Positions 18,393 to 30,941 are shown, counted from the first letter of the stretch. The stretch is DNA of 64,000 nucleotides from Vampirovibrio chlorellavorus (GCA_903866275.1 CAIPMU010000014.1:62001-126000), one strand, 5' to 3'. Notes: generated by a model from the sequence alone, not told the origin. Translations and numbers: made by a program.

Positions 18393-18416
18393 AGTATTTG
18401 AATTTAACGGATAGAG

Positions 18417-18737
18417 TTAAGTCTCGACTGCGTTTGTTCTTGCCCTGAGCACTGGGATGTTTGCTACCAGGGCGATTGTATTGGACTCATCGCTTTCCAG
18501 GTTAACTTCCAGTGCTTCTTTATCAATTTCCACATACTTGGAAATGACTTCAACCATATCATCTCTCATTTGTGTTAGCACAGCGGGTGAGAGTTGTGTT
18601 CTGTCATGCATGAGTACTAAACGTAGTCTGTTTTTGGCATCACTGCGGGCCGTCTGGAGATCCGATGTTGGGGAATCGCCTGCAACTTCTTCTTGAGGCG
18701 GGTCTAGCAGATCCACCAGTTTTCGTAACCAACCCAT
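18417..18737 (-). CDS. minE: Cell division topological specificity factor MinE
   Basis: 106 residues. MGWLRKLVDLL is the N-terminal membrane-targeting helix, followed by SDAKNRLRLVLMHDRTQLSP (anti-MinCD region) and a topological specificity domain. MinE displaces MinCD from mid-cell by stimulating the MinD ATPase. ATG 18737 is chosen because TAGGAG stands seven bases upstream; the upstream ATG gives a less typical N-terminus. It is last in minC-minD-minE, 57 nt after minD. Confidence 0.95.
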   Translation of the reverse strand: MGWLRKLVDLLDPPQEEVAGDSPTSDLQTARSDAKNRLRLVLMHDRTQLSPAVLTQMRDDMVEVISKYVEIDKEALEVNLESDESNTIALVANIPVLRARTNAVET

Positions 18738-18794
18738 TTCAGAGTCTCCTATGATTCTCAAACTTTCGCTACAACTTTTTGGGGACAGCCACCC

Positions 18795-19616
18795 TTAGGC
18801 GCTTTTGCTGAAAAACCCTCTCAGCTTGTCCAGCCAGGAAGTGGGAACATCCAGATTCAGGAACGGGACATCTTCACCGGAAATGCGACGCGCAATGTTG
18901 CGGTAAGCTTGGCCAGCCAGTGAATTGTCAGTGTTTACAATGGGTTCACCTTTGTTGGTACTGACGATAATATCCTGATCTTCAGGGATTACGCCGAGTA
19001 ATTTGATGGACAGGATTTCCAGAACATCATCTACATCCATCATATCATTGGTTTTCACCATGCCCGGTCGTAAGCGGTTAATGATCAGTTTGTAGTTGGT
19101 GATTTCTTCCTTGGATTCGAGCAGGCCGATAATCCGATCTGCATCACGTACAGAGGACATTTCCGGTGTGCAAACCACAACGGCTTCGGTCGCTCCCGCA
19201 GTGGCGTTCAGGAAACCCTGCTCAATGCCGGCAGGGCTATCGACCAGAATGAAGTCGTATTCTTCGGCCAGCTGATCGGTGACTGATTTCATTTGTTCTT
19301 CATTCAGCGCTGATTTATCCCGGGTTTGTGCGGCTGCGAGCAGTGCCATATTGGGCATCCGCTTGTCTTTAACCAATGCCTGGCTCAATTTGCAACGTTC
19401 TTCTACCACATCAACAATGTTGTAGACGATGCGGTTTTCCAGTCCCATCAGGAGATCCAGATTGCGTAGACCAATGTCAGTGTCGACCAGAACCACTTTA
19501 AATCCCATGCGGGCCAATCCGGCACCGATGTTGGCTGTGGTGGTGGTTTTTCCCACCCCGCCCTTTCCGGAAGTCACGACGATGACTCTTCCTTTTTCTT
19601 TTTTTGATTTGGTCAT
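18795..19616 (-). CDS. minD: Septum site-determining ATPase MinD
   Basis: 273 residues; deviant Walker A motif GKGGVGKTT (~17-25), DTDIGLRNLDLLMGLE, DSPAGIEQGF and a C-terminal amphipathic membrane-binding helix (DKLRGFFSKSA). It recruits MinC to the membrane to block polar FtsZ rings. ATG 19616 is chosen because GAGGAAG is eight bases upstream; the GTG at 19634 lies inside that Shine-Dalgarno region. Confidence 0.98.
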   Translation of the reverse strand: MTKSKKEKGRVIVVTSGKGGVGKTTTTANIGAGLARMGFKVVLVDTDIGLRNLDLLMGLENRIVYNIVDVVEERCKLSQALVKDKRMPNMALLAAAQTRDKSALNEEQMKSVTDQLAEEYDFILVDSPAGIEQGFLNATAGATEAVVVCTPEMSSVRDADRIIGLLESKEEITNYKLIINRLRPGMVKTNDMMDVDDVLEILSIKLLGVIPEDQDIIVSTNKGEPIVNTDNSLAGQAYRNIARRISGEDVPFLNLDVPTSWLDKLRGFFSKSA

Positions 19617-19715
19617 ATGGGTATGCTTCCTCACAGTGTTGATAGGGGTGAATGGGTTAAAATGCTGTATGTTGGTTTCGATTCTTTGATGCTTTTAGAT
19701 GGATGAATTGAGTCT

Positions 19716-20873
19716 TTAGGTCTTGGGTAACATGGTTTTAAAGATTTTGATCTCGCCATCGGCAACACGCGCCATCTCTGGGGATGCCAGATGCTCCGTG
19801 CCATCCTTGTGGTAATAGATGCGATCGGGGCGACGGGCAATGTAATCGGCAATGCGAAGCTGTAAGGCTTCAATTTTCATGGCGCGTATTTCAGCTTTGT
19901 AATTCCCGCGCGCGCCAGCATGAGCAATGCCGCGCAGTTCGCCCCAAACCACAATGTCACCACCCGCCGTGATTTCACTCCCGGCATGTGCATCACCCAC
20001 AATAACTACATGGCCTTTGAAGCGAACTGTTTGTCCGGAGCGTAGCGTTTGACGCAGATACAGTGTGTCTACGGCGGTATCGCTATAGACCACTTCATAG
20101 GTTTCTGTCGTTGGTGTTTCGACCCGGGTTGTTTCGTAGGTGATGGTTTCAATCAATTCAACAGATTCTTCCAAGGGCTGATCTATCTGAATTTGTGCTG
20201 GCTGTTCTGTAATGTTGAGCGGGTGCGCTGTGGTTGTGGCCTCTGGGGCATCTGTAGTTAAATTTGTCCGAGATGGATTAAAATCAGGCAGGCTGACGCC
20301 CGTATCGGCACCCAGTTTTAGCGCCCCTGGGCGCACTTCATCAAAGCGTTTGGCTGAGGTGCTTACGGGGGGCTGTGTCGGTCGTTCAGCGGCCCGAGCA
20401 CTCAGTCCTTTCAGTGGCAGCGATTGACGTATTGGCGTCCAGTCGCTGAGCAATTTTTCTTTGACATACAATCCTTCATCCAGTGCCGCCTGCTGGGTTT
20501 GCGGCAGGGTGGCATACATGGTTCCCAAGACAGCACCGGCACGCTGAATTTGCTGCTTCATTTTGGTCAGTACACCGCGGGTCAGCAACAAGTCTCCGGC
20601 ATTAATATCGACCAGAATGCCGATCGGACCTTCTTCGACGCGTTGGGCAAACTCATCCGCCAATTGACAAGCCTGCGAGGAGTTTCCCGCCTTGGAAATA
20701 TCCAAGAGCAAGGCCATATCCCTGTCTTGCGTCTGAGTGCTGATGTTATCCTTATTATTGACCACCCAGGGCCTCTCTCTATGGCAACTCTCTGTGACGG
20801 TTTTCCCGAAAAGCCCGTAAATTGCAGCAAGGCATGATTTGGACAGACTACTTTCAGGATTTGACAGTATCAT
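19716..20873 (-). CDS. minC: Septum site-determining protein MinC
   Basis: 385 residues; the C-terminal ~100 form the MinC beta-helix (LRSGQTVRFKGHVVIVGD, then GGDIVVWGELRGIAHAGA), which binds MinD and inhibits FtsZ. The N-terminal part is divergent and is joined by a long Thr/Pro/Glu-rich linker (~195-280), making this longer than E. coli MinC (231). The start is uncertain: ATG 20873 lacks a clear ribosome site, and ATG 20717 (MALLLDISKAG) is an alternative. Confidence 0.9.
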   Translation of the reverse strand: MILSNPESSLSKSCLAAIYGLFGKTVTESCHRERPWVVNNKDNISTQTQDRDMALLLDISKAGNSSQACQLADEFAQRVEEGPIGILVDINAGDLLLTRGVLTKMKQQIQRAGAVLGTMYATLPQTQQAALDEGLYVKEKLLSDWTPIRQSLPLKGLSARAAERPTQPPVSTSAKRFDEVRPGALKLGADTGVSLPDFNPSRTNLTTDAPEATTTAHPLNITEQPAQIQIDQPLEESVELIETITYETTRVETPTTETYEVVYSDTAVDTLYLRQTLRSGQTVRFKGHVVIVGDAHAGSEITAGGDIVVWGELRGIAHAGARGNYKAEIRAMKIEALQLRIADYIARRPDRIYYHKDGTEHLASPEMARVADGEIKIFKTMLPKT

Positions 20874-21035
20874 AGCAAGGCGCTGATCCGTGCGACCACA
20901 ACTGTTACGGTATTTAAATGTAAATTGTTATGAAGGGCGCAGTGATTTGAGCGCAAACCGATGATGACCTTTTAGGTTGATCATCACCAGAATGACGCCA
21001 GGTGTCCTGTTTTGTTCTTGCAAAACAGGCTTGGT

Positions 21036-22289
<1,254 letters not shown>

Positions 22290-22428
22290 GGGGATCCCTC
22301 TCAAACGCGATCGCTGTTATGGCGTAACGGCTAAAGCAAAATTATCAGTCGGATCCCCGCTTTTTGCAAACCCCGGAAAAGAAACCAACGAAGACCAAGC
22401 AACCACAATCAACCGAAGGAAGGGTTCC

Positions 22429-22701
22429 ATGCGTCTGGATAAATATCTCAAAGTTTCCCGTCTGGTAAAGCGCCGTACGGTGGCTTCCGAATTGTGTCAG
22501 GGTGGGCATGTGAAGGTGAACGGGAAGTCGGCCAAGCCAGCCATCGAGGTCAAGGTGGATGATGTGCTGCAAATCCGCTTCGGGAATCGAATCTTGACCG
22601 TCAGTGTGGCTCAGGTTCCTGAAAAGGCCGTACCTGCCCAGTTGGCCGAAACACTCTACACCCTGATTGATGAACGTCCGGTCGAGCAGTTGACCCCGTA
22701 G
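22429..22701 (+). CDS. rqcP: S4-domain RNA-binding protein RqcP (YabO family)
   Basis: 90 residues that follow B. subtilis YabO/RqcP closely in layout: MRLDKYLKVSRLVKRRT at the start, a HVKVNGKSAKP S4 core, VDDVLQIRFGNRILTV and a LAETLYTLIDE C-terminal helix. RqcP acts with RqcH in Ala-tailing of stalled nascent chains on 50S subunits. GAAGGAAGGG precedes ATG 22429; the longer frame from 22288 overlaps the divergent gdh and is rejected. HslR (Hsp15) is the alternative family name. Confidence 0.85.
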   Translation: MRLDKYLKVSRLVKRRTVASELCQGGHVKVNGKSAKPAIEVKVDDVLQIRFGNRILTVSVAQVPEKAVPAQLAETLYTLIDERPVEQLTP

Positions 22702-22757
22702 CCGACGCCCGGTGGATTGGTTTTCCGTTGTCTTGGCGCTATAATCGCTGAAATTGA

Positions 22758-24110
<1,353 letters not shown>

Positions 24111-24171
24111 GGATGGCATTCGGGGTCGTAAAAAACTATAATGATGTTGTCGAGAAAGAGGAGCGGTGACT

Positions 24172-24624
24172 ATGAAACTACTCGCTAACGGACGCAATAT
24201 CGAGTTGACCGAGCCCATTAAGGACTACGTGACCGAGAAAGTCGGTCGGCTTGAGCATCACTATGACTTTTTGCAAGAGATTCACGTGTTTTTGGGTGTC
24301 GAAAAGAACCCCCGGATCAGTGAAAATCAGCTTGCGGAAGCAACCGTCGTGGTGCCTCGTGCGGTGTTGCGTGTGGAAGTCTCCTCAACAGACCTGTATG
24401 CCAGCATTGATAAACTGGTGGATAAGATCGAACGCGTGTTGACCCGCCATAAAACCAAGCTGCTGGGTCGCGCCAAATCCGCCAAAGGCGAATCTATCCG
24501 CAAATCCGGTGCCGAGGAAGAGGCGGTTGCCGAGTTGACGGCTGAAGAGATGGAAGGGGTCTTCCTGACCTATGAAGATGAGGAAGAAACCCAAATCACC
24601 TCGGAAGGCTACCGGGCTAATTAA
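24172..24624 (+). CDS. hpf: Ribosome hibernation-promoting factor, short form
   Basis: 150 residues with the HPF/YfiA beta-alpha-beta core (GRNIELTEPIKDYVTEKVGRL; later DLYASIDKLVDKIERVLTRHK). The ~45-residue acidic tail lacks the conserved dimerisation domain of long HPF, so 100S formation in the long-HPF manner is not expected. ATG 24172 is preferred to the GTG two codons earlier because of the AGAGGAG upstream. It follows enolase after 61 nt. Confidence 0.88.
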   Translation: MKLLANGRNIELTEPIKDYVTEKVGRLEHHYDFLQEIHVFLGVEKNPRISENQLAEATVVVPRAVLRVEVSSTDLYASIDKLVDKIERVLTRHKTKLLGRAKSAKGESIRKSGAEEEAVAELTAEEMEGVFLTYEDEEETQITSEGYRAN

Positions 24625-24685
24625 GCAACAACGTTTTCAATTGTGAAGCACCTGCTTCCTTAATTGAAAATTTCCAATTATGATC

Positions 24686-24727
24686 AAAACCACCTGGCCT
24701 GTTTAACGGGGCAGGTGGTTTTTTTAG
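24686..24727 (+). terminator. Intrinsic terminator after hpf
   Basis: AAAACCACCTG (24686-24696) pairs perfectly with CAGGTGGTTTT (24712-24722), followed by a T run. A second A/T-rich dyad (AATTGAAAA arms) lies just before it. Confidence 0.9.
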
Positions 24728-24785
24728 AGCGTCTCCCAAAGCGCAAGATGAAATTCTATTAACGAGTGATGAGAGGAAGTGCACC

Positions 24786-25154
24786 TTGGTAACCCCCAAC
24801 CTGAATGAGCCCACCAGTGATGATAAATTGTGGGCTGGCTTGTCTTATACCGGTATGATTTGCTGTCTGATACCGACCCTGGTGATTTTTTTCTTGAAAA
24901 AAGATGAATCCGCGTATATTAAGTTTAATGCCCTCCAAGCGATTGGTGTTGGCGTCGGAATGATTATTCTCACGGCGATTTTTCTTGTTTTACAGCAAAT
25001 TCCCTTCCTTGGGTTTTTTGTAGGGCTTGCCAACTTGTTGTTTGATCTGGTGGCCCTGGCAGGCTGGATTTATTTAATGATTCAAGCGTTTACTGGGAAA
25101 GAAGCCAAAATTCCCGTGCTGGCGGAATTGATTGAACAGAATCTGATGGGCTAA
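24786..25154 (+). CDS. DUF4870 (Tic20-like) membrane protein
   Basis: 122 residues with WAGLSYTGMICCLIPTLVIFFL, the pattern KKDESAYIKFNALQAIG and three to four membrane segments (~18-38, 52-72, 76-98), as in the DUF4870/Tic20-like family. Function is unknown. It starts at TTG 24786 with GAGAGGAAG upstream. Its stop overlaps, tail to tail, the stop of the DUF58 gene by 4 nt. Confidence 0.82.
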   Translation: MVTPNLNEPTSDDKLWAGLSYTGMICCLIPTLVIFFLKKDESAYIKFNALQAIGVGVGMIILTAIFLVLQQIPFLGFFVGLANLLFDLVALAGWIYLMIQAFTGKEAKIPVLAELIEQNLMG

Positions 25155-26593
25155 AGCCGGTTTTTCTGTTTGAGCAGTAGGTATTGGCGCAGCAGGGCTT
25201 CATCCAGCGCATCGGGTGGGGCATCGATCACGATGGCGTGATGGGCTTTTTGCAGGGTTCTCAGCGTATCCCGACGGAGTTCCAGCAAATCCTGGGCCAC
25301 GCCTTTGCGGTAGGCAGCGGTGACATCGGTGGGCATGGCCTGACCTTGGTGGAGCAGTTCGGTTTCCGCCGGGGTGATGATCATGAGCAGGTGCGTACGG
25401 GCAAAGCTGGACAGGCTTCGCAGCAGGCTGCGGGAGGCCAGCGGGTCGATTAAATCCGTAAACACCACCACCAGCGACCGTCGTTTGAGCTTGCGGGCGA
25501 ACTGCACCATCACCGTCTCATAGTCGGGCTCTACGGTTTGCACTTCGGTGTTGCTTAAGCCTTCAAGTAGCCGACTCAAGTGCTTGCGTCCCGAATCCAG
25601 CGGTAGATTGACGAGTACCTGATTGCTGAACACCCCTGCCCCCACGCAATCGCCCCGGTCGACCGCGACACCCATAAATGCCAAGGCCGAATTTAAGGCC
25701 CAGTCGTACTTTTGAAGGCATTTGCCGTTGGCATCCGTCAGGGGCATGGCCATTTTGCGCCCGGCGTCCAATAGCACCAGAATCGGTTGCTCGACCTCAT
25801 GGGTATAGGTGCGCACGACGGGTAAATCCAGCTTGGCCGTGGCTTGCCAGGCCATCTTGCGCACATCGTCACCGGGGAAGTAATGGCGCAGGCCGCTAAA
25901 CTGAGTGCCTTCTAGCCCTAAGGCCCGTTTTTGTAACTCGCCTGCCGTTTGCGAGCGGGAGGCCAGCAAGCGCATGCGCTTTACCAGTCGCAGATCCGGG
26001 GTGACTTTGACGGTGTCCGGTTGCCCGTCGCGCAAGGTTATCCATAGCAAGCCCAGGCGACTGCGATACCGAAAATGGATCTGCTCAAATCGATTCAAGC
26101 CCCGGCGATCCGGTTTAATCTCATAACTGATGCGCTGTTGGGCTTGCGCTTCAATGCTGACCGGCAAGTTAAACGCCTCGCGGGGCTTTCCGTCGCGCAA
26201 GCCGTCCGGGACGCTGTCGCGCACCCAGCCGTAAACCAGTTGATCGCTCGCGTTGATGAGGGTGAGTGTGACGGCATGTCGATGCCCAATGGATAATTTT
26301 GGCTCGACCGTCCGGCTGAGATGAAGGTTGCGCCGGGGCACGCTCAGGTAAAAGCCATCCACCAAGGCCACCAGCATCACCAAGGGAGTATAAATGGCCA
26401 CGACCCAGGTCAGCCAGGGCCAATAAATCGATAAACCCAGCAGTACCGTGGGGAGGAGTAACAGGGCAAACAACGGCCAGGCCGGTTGCGCCTTGCCCAA
26501 GCGTCCCAGCAGAATGGCGACGCCCACGACCACGGTAAACTGCACCATGCTGTCCTGGAGCTGGGCCAAAATGGCCGACTGCAAATCATCCAT
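25151..26593 (-). CDS. DUF58 domain-containing protein
   Basis: 480 residues: two N-terminal membrane segments (~15-32 and ~35-75), a beta-rich middle, then the DUF58 core. The core is seen as LEGTQFSGLRHYFPGDDVRKMAWQATAK split around residue 235, with TYTHEVEQPILVLLDAGR and a vWA-like VVVFTDLIDP. Such proteins usually act with MoxR AAA ATPases and transglutaminase-like partners, but none is adjacent. GGAGG lies before ATG 26593. It is probably co-transcribed with the DUF429 gene 18 nt upstream. Confidence 0.9.
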   Translation of the reverse strand: MDDLQSAILAQLQDSMVQFTVVVGVAILLGRLGKAQPAWPLFALLLLPTVLLGLSIYWPWLTWVVAIYTPLVMLVALVDGFYLSVPRRNLHLSRTVEPKLSIGHRHAVTLTLINASDQLVYGWVRDSVPDGLRDGKPREAFNLPVSIEAQAQQRISYEIKPDRRGLNRFEQIHFRYRSRLGLLWITLRDGQPDTVKVTPDLRLVKRMRLLASRSQTAGELQKRALGLEGTQFSGLRHYFPGDDVRKMAWQATAKLDLPVVRTYTHEVEQPILVLLDAGRKMAMPLTDANGKCLQKYDWALNSALAFMGVAVDRGDCVGAGVFSNQVLVNLPLDSGRKHLSRLLEGLSNTEVQTVEPDYETVMVQFARKLKRRSLVVVFTDLIDPLASRSLLRSLSSFARTHLLMIITPAETELLHQGQAMPTDVTAAYRKGVAQDLLELRRDTLRTLQKAHHAIVIDAPPDALDEALLRQYLLLKQKNRL

Positions 26594-26611
26594 GCCGGGA
26601 GTGCCTCCAGC

Positions 26612-27346
26612 CTAACGCCTTTTGGTCAGGCGGGTTCGCTTCAACGGATCCAGATACAGGCGCTGCTCATCGTCCTGAAACAGCTTGAAGTTCTCGCCCT
26701 CTTTCCCCTTGCAGAGCATCCAGGCGGTGTAGGCCCCAATCATGGCGTCCAGCACGGAACTGGGGGCCAAATTGGTGGGGACATCCTGTAAGCCGAGTTT
26801 TTGCTTCATCATAGCCTGTAAAGCCCGGCACCCTTGCGGGCTGCGATGGCGATAGGGGATATTCATATCGAAGCGCATTTTGGCATGGGCGGCAAAAAAG
26901 CTGACAATAAAAATATTGCGCTTGCGCACGTCATCGTAAAAATCTTTGGCCCGTTGGGCAAAGCGATCGGTAGGTACCAGCTCGCGGGTGGCGTTCTCCA
27001 TGCCTTCTTTCAGGCAGAGGGGGTGCATCTTAATCTGTTGTTGCCGCCATTTGCTGGGAATGCTCAGGCTTTTGGGCAAGTCCAGCGCTACGATGATATT
27101 TTCGGGCGGCGATAAATTTTCCAGGAACAACAGCAGTTGCTCGTCATCGTTCATCTTTTCCATGCGCACAATACGCCGGTCCCGGTCAATGACTGTGATG
27201 CCCGTCTCCAGGCTCTCAATGGGGGCCATGTCGATGCCCACAAACAGCCATTTGTTGCCCAGGCTGGCCTGAGCCTCAGACCCAAACTTCTGGCCCAGAT
27301 CCTTGATTGTGATTTCGTGTTTCAGGTAGATTGATGAAGCGGACAT
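26612..27346 (-). CDS. DUF429 domain-containing protein
   Basis: 244 residues with the RNase H/actin-like start WLFVGIDMAP..., a second strand TVIDRDRRIV, and IIVALDLPKSL. Near the C-terminus, LDAMIGAYTAWMLC is the typical DUF429 D-A-x-x-A-A motif. The family fold suggests a predicted nuclease or nucleotide-binding role, which is unproven. It is divergent from ychF across 94 nt and upstream of DUF58. Confidence 0.75.
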   Translation of the reverse strand: MSASSIYLKHEITIKDLGQKFGSEAQASLGNKWLFVGIDMAPIESLETGITVIDRDRRIVRMEKMNDDEQLLLFLENLSPPENIIVALDLPKSLSIPSKWRQQQIKMHPLCLKEGMENATRELVPTDRFAQRAKDFYDDVRKRNIFIVSFFAAHAKMRFDMNIPYRHRSPQGCRALQAMMKQKLGLQDVPTNLAPSSVLDAMIGAYTAWMLCKGKEGENFKLFQDDEQRLYLDPLKRTRLTKRR

Positions 27347-27440
27347 GGCATTATCATACCCCAGACCCCCGAATATCTGAAACCTCCCCCTCGAGGTTTG
27401 GACATTACGCCCCTCAAATCAAGCACGGAGACTCTTTATT

Positions 27441-28541
27441 TTGCAAAAGGCAGGCATCGTCGGACTCCCCAACGTGGGCAAATCCACGCTATTCAACGCC
27501 CTCACCTCATCCTATCAGGCGGAAAGCGCCAACTACCCCTTCTGCACCATCGAGCCCAACGTGGGCATCGTTAAAGTGCCGGACCCACGCCTTTGGGTGC
27601 TGAAAGAACTCTCCAAAACCCAGGTGGTGATTCCCGCCGTGTTTGAATTTGTGGACATTGCCGGTCTGGTGCGCGGCGCCAGCAAGGGCGAAGGTCTGGG
27701 CAACCAGTTTCTGGCCAACATTCGGGAAGTCGATGCCATTGTGCATGTGGTGCGCTGCTTTGAAGACCCCGATGTCGTCCACGTGGAGGGCAGCATTGAC
27801 CCGTTGCGCGACTTGGAAACTATTCACATCGAGCTGTGCATGGCCGATGCCGGTTCCATGGTCAAGCAAATGGAGCGCCTGACCAAGCTGATTAAGCAAA
27901 AAGACAAGGAAGCCACCGAAAAGCTGGCCCTGTTCGAGAAAATTAAACCCATCATTGATAACGCCGAAGTGATTGATCCCAATACCCTGACGGTGGAAGA
28001 GCGGGTCTTGTTGCGTCAATCCCAGTTGCTAAGCACCAAGCCGGTGATTTATGCGGGCAACGTGACCGAAGCCGACTTGGCCAACCCGGAAGGCAATCCG
28101 CACTTTAAACGCTTACAGGAGCATGCGGCTGCGGAAGGTCGCATTGCGGTGCCGATTTCCGCGCAAATTGAAGCCGAACTGACCCAGTTGGAAGGTGAAG
28201 AGAAGGCCGGTTATCTGGAGAGCTTGGGAGTCACTTCCTCTGGGGTGGATCGCTTGATTCAGGCCGCCTTTAGCACCTTGAATCTGGAAACCTACTTCAC
28301 TGCCGGAGAAAAAGAGGTGCATGCCTGGCCTTACGACAAGGGCATGACCGCCCCTCAATGCGCCGGGATCATCCACACGGACTTTGAAAAAGGCTTTATT
28401 CGGGCCGAAATTACCGCCTACAACGATTATGTTGCGGCAGGCGGCGAAAAAGGTGCCAAGGAAAAAGGGCACATGCGTTTGGAAGGCAAGGAATACCTCA
28501 TGAAAGACGGGGATGTTGTGCACTTCCGTTTTAACGTGTAA
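27441..28541 (+). CDS. ychF: Redox-regulated ATPase/GTPase YchF (OLA1 family)
   Basis: 366 residues beginning at TTG 27441. GLPNVGKST (P-loop, ~8-16), the [12 protein letters not shown] switch region, [20 protein letters not shown] and a C-terminal TGS domain ([14 protein letters not shown]-like) define YchF, a universally conserved P-loop NTPase that binds ribosomes and prefers ATP. ACGGAG stands upstream of the start. Confidence 0.97.
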   Translation: MQKAGIVGLPNVGKSTLFNALTSSYQAESANYPFCTIEPNVGIVKVPDPRLWVLKELSKTQVVIPAVFEFVDIAGLVRGASKGEGLGNQFLANIREVDAIVHVVRCFEDPDVVHVEGSIDPLRDLETIHIELCMADAGSMVKQMERLTKLIKQKDKEATEKLALFEKIKPIIDNAEVIDPNTLTVEERVLLRQSQLLSTKPVIYAGNVTEADLANPEGNPHFKRLQEHAAAEGRIAVPISAQIEAELTQLEGEEKAGYLESLGVTSSGVDRLIQAAFSTLNLETYFTAGEKEVHAWPYDKGMTAPQCAGIIHTDFEKGFIRAEITAYNDYVAAGGEKGAKEKGHMRLEGKEYLMKDGDVVHFRFNV

Positions 28542-28606
28542 TCAAAGCACCCTAACCCCATTCAATCAATTCTACCTGTACATCCACAACCTGAGAGCAA
28601 CGGAAC

Positions 28607-29671
28607 ATGAGCCAACCCAGTCCATCCCCCAGTCCGACTTTAATGAAAGCCATCCGCAAAACCACCGCCGCGGAAGGCTTTGACTATGTGGAGGTGGAGA
28701 AGCCCACGCCCGGCCCCAAGGAAGTGCTGATCAAAGTGACCCTGGCTTCGGTGTGCGGCACCGATTTCCACATCACCAACTGGGACGCATGGAGCGCCAA
28801 CCGGATTGTGCCGCCGCTGGTGTACGGGCATGAATTCTGTGGCGTGATTGAAAGCGTGGGCGAAAAGGTTCACGGCCTCAAACCGGGCGATTACGTCTCG
28901 GCGGAGATGCACTTGCCCTGTGGACACTGCCTGCAATGCCAACAAGGCCACAAGCACATTTGCGAGAACGTGAAAATTTTCGGCATCGATCTGCCGGGTT
29001 GCTTTGCGGAATACATTAAAATCCCGGCCAAGCAGGTGGTGAAACTCCCCGCCAGCATTAAGCCCGAGTACGGCGCGCTGCTGGATTCACTGGGCAATTC
29101 GGTGCATGCGGTCTCCAAAGGCAACGTCTCCGGGAAAACCGTGCATGTGGTAGGCTGCGGGCCGTTGGGTCTGTTTGCCATTGTGTTGGCCAAAGCCATG
29201 GGCGCGCTGAAGGTGTATGCCTCCGATATTTCGCCGTTCCGACTGGGATTGGCTGAAAAAGCGGGCGCAGATGCCGTGTTTGCGGTCGATAAAGTGCGCG
29301 CTTCCGATGAAATCAAGGCCCTCACCGGTGGCCCCGGCGTGGATGTGGTGCTGGAGATGTCTGGTAGTCCTGCGGCCATTAACGATGCCCTGCAAGGCCT
29401 GAAACTGGGCGGCACGGCGGTGTTAATGGGCATTCCCAAAGGCACGGTCGAGCTGGATCTCAGCCGCGATGTAATTTTTAAAGAAGCCCGCATCATCGGC
29501 GTGAACGGCCGCGAAATCTTCCAGACCTGGTTGCTGATGCTGGACTTAATGGCCGCTGGCAAGCTGGATCTGGACTTCATTATCACCCATGAGCTGCCCC
29601 TCTCCGAGTTTGGCCAGGCCATGGACCTGATTCGGCAAGGTGTCAGCGGTAAAATTCTGTTAAAGCCTTAA
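28607..29671 (+). CDS. tdh: L-threonine 3-dehydrogenase
   Basis: 354 residues of the zinc alcohol dehydrogenase family: catalytic-site VCGTDFHI and YGHEFCG, structural zinc cysteines in CGHCLQCQQGHKHIC, and dinucleotide motif VVGCGPLGLF. It oxidises threonine to 2-amino-3-ketobutyrate. Assignment rests on kbl being 11 nt downstream, which completes threonine to glycine plus acetyl-CoA. There is a short Ser/Pro-rich N-terminal extension; MKAIRKT at residue 13 is an alternative start. Confidence 0.95.
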   Translation: MSQPSPSPSPTLMKAIRKTTAAEGFDYVEVEKPTPGPKEVLIKVTLASVCGTDFHITNWDAWSANRIVPPLVYGHEFCGVIESVGEKVHGLKPGDYVSAEMHLPCGHCLQCQQGHKHICENVKIFGIDLPGCFAEYIKIPAKQVVKLPASIKPEYGALLDSLGNSVHAVSKGNVSGKTVHVVGCGPLGLFAIVLAKAMGALKVYASDISPFRLGLAEKAGADAVFAVDKVRASDEIKALTGGPGVDVVLEMSGSPAAINDALQGLKLGGTAVLMGIPKGTVELDLSRDVIFKEARIIGVNGREIFQTWLLMLDLMAAGKLDLDFIITHELPLSEFGQAMDLIRQGVSGKILLKP

Positions 29672-29682
29672 AGGAGCCTGCC

Positions 29683-30897
29683 ATGAGCCCCGCGCCCACG
29701 ACCCCCGATGCCTTAGAGTCTCACCGTCTGGATTTCCTGAAAGACGAGATTCAGCGTCTCAAAGACGAGAACCTTTATCAGGCATTGCAGCCCTTTGAAG
29801 GGATGCAGGGCGCGGAAATCCAGATGGAAGGCCGGGCTATCCTGAATTTTTCCTCCAATAACTATCTGGGGCTAACCAATCACCCCAAGTTGATGGCCGC
29901 AGCCAAGCAGGCCATTGATGATTATGGCGTGGGGGCGGGCGCTGTGCGTACCATCATCGGCACCATGCGCATTCATAACGAACTGGAAGAAAAGCTGGCC
30001 CGCTTCAAGCATTGTGAGGCCACGCTGGTGCTGCAATCCGGGTTTACAGCCAACATGGCGGCCATTCCCCCCATTATGGGCGAAAATGATGTGATTATCA
30101 GCGATGCGCTGAATCACGCCAGCATCATTGATGCCGTGCGCCTCAGCCGGGGCGCGAGCAAGGATATTTACGCCCACAGCGATATGGCCGCGCTGGAAAG
30201 CGTCTTGAAAAAGCACAAAAGTGCCCGTCGCAAGCTGATTGTGACCGATGGTGTGTTTTCCATGGACGGCGATATTGCCAAGTTGCCAGAGATCGTGGCG
30301 CTGGCGGAAAAACACAACGCCATTGTCATGGTGGATGATGCCCACGGTAGCGGCGTTTTGGGCAGTCATGGCCGGGGCACCGTGGATCACTTTGGCCTGC
30401 ATGGCCGGGTGGATATTGTGGTGGGCACCATGTCCAAGGCGTTGGGCGCGATGGGCGGCTATGTGGCCAGTACCCAGGCCATGCGGGAAATCATGATCAA
30501 CAAGGCGCGACCTTTGTTGTTCAGCACCCCGCATCCGCCTTCGGTGGTGGCCTCTTGTATTGCGGCCATTGATTTACTGGAAAGCGATGATTCGCTGATG
30601 CAGAAGCTGTGGTATAACACCCGCTACTTTAAGGCCGGAATGAAGTCTATTGGCTTGCCGATTGAGAGCGAAACCCCCCTGTGCCCCGTCATTGTGGGTA
30701 CCAGCGAAAAAGCGCAACGCCTGAGCCAGCGCCTGTTTGAAGAGGGCATTTTTGGCCGGGCCATTGTGTATCCCACCGTGGCCGCCGATCGGGCGCGGGT
30801 GCGGATCATTATCAATGCGGGCCACACTCAACCCCAGCTGGATCGCTGCATTGAGACCTTTGAAAAGCTCGGCAAAGAGCTGGATTTGCTGCGTTAG
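29683..30897 (+). CDS. kbl: Glycine C-acetyltransferase (2-amino-3-ketobutyrate CoA ligase)
   Basis: 404 residues, alpha-oxoamine synthase family. NFSSNNYLGL, GVGAGAVRTIIGT, VDDAHGSGVLG and the PLP lysine in GTMSKALGAMGGY are conserved. It cleaves the Tdh product with CoA to glycine and acetyl-CoA. AAAGGAG precedes the ATG. The tdh-kbl pair is a likely operon. Confidence 0.96.
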   Translation: MSPAPTTPDALESHRLDFLKDEIQRLKDENLYQALQPFEGMQGAEIQMEGRAILNFSSNNYLGLTNHPKLMAAAKQAIDDYGVGAGAVRTIIGTMRIHNELEEKLARFKHCEATLVLQSGFTANMAAIPPIMGENDVIISDALNHASIIDAVRLSRGASKDIYAHSDMAALESVLKKHKSARRKLIVTDGVFSMDGDIAKLPEIVALAEKHNAIVMVDDAHGSGVLGSHGRGTVDHFGLHGRVDIVVGTMSKALGAMGGYVASTQAMREIMINKARPLLFSTPHPPSVVASCIAAIDLLESDDSLMQKLWYNTRYFKAGMKSIGLPIESETPLCPVIVGTSEKAQRLSQRLFEEGIFGRAIVYPTVAADRARVRIIINAGHTQPQLDRCIETFEKLGKELDLLR

Positions 30898-30941
30898 ATC
30901 CTTAGTATTGCAATTCATCTGAACAGCAAGCAGGCCTTGTC

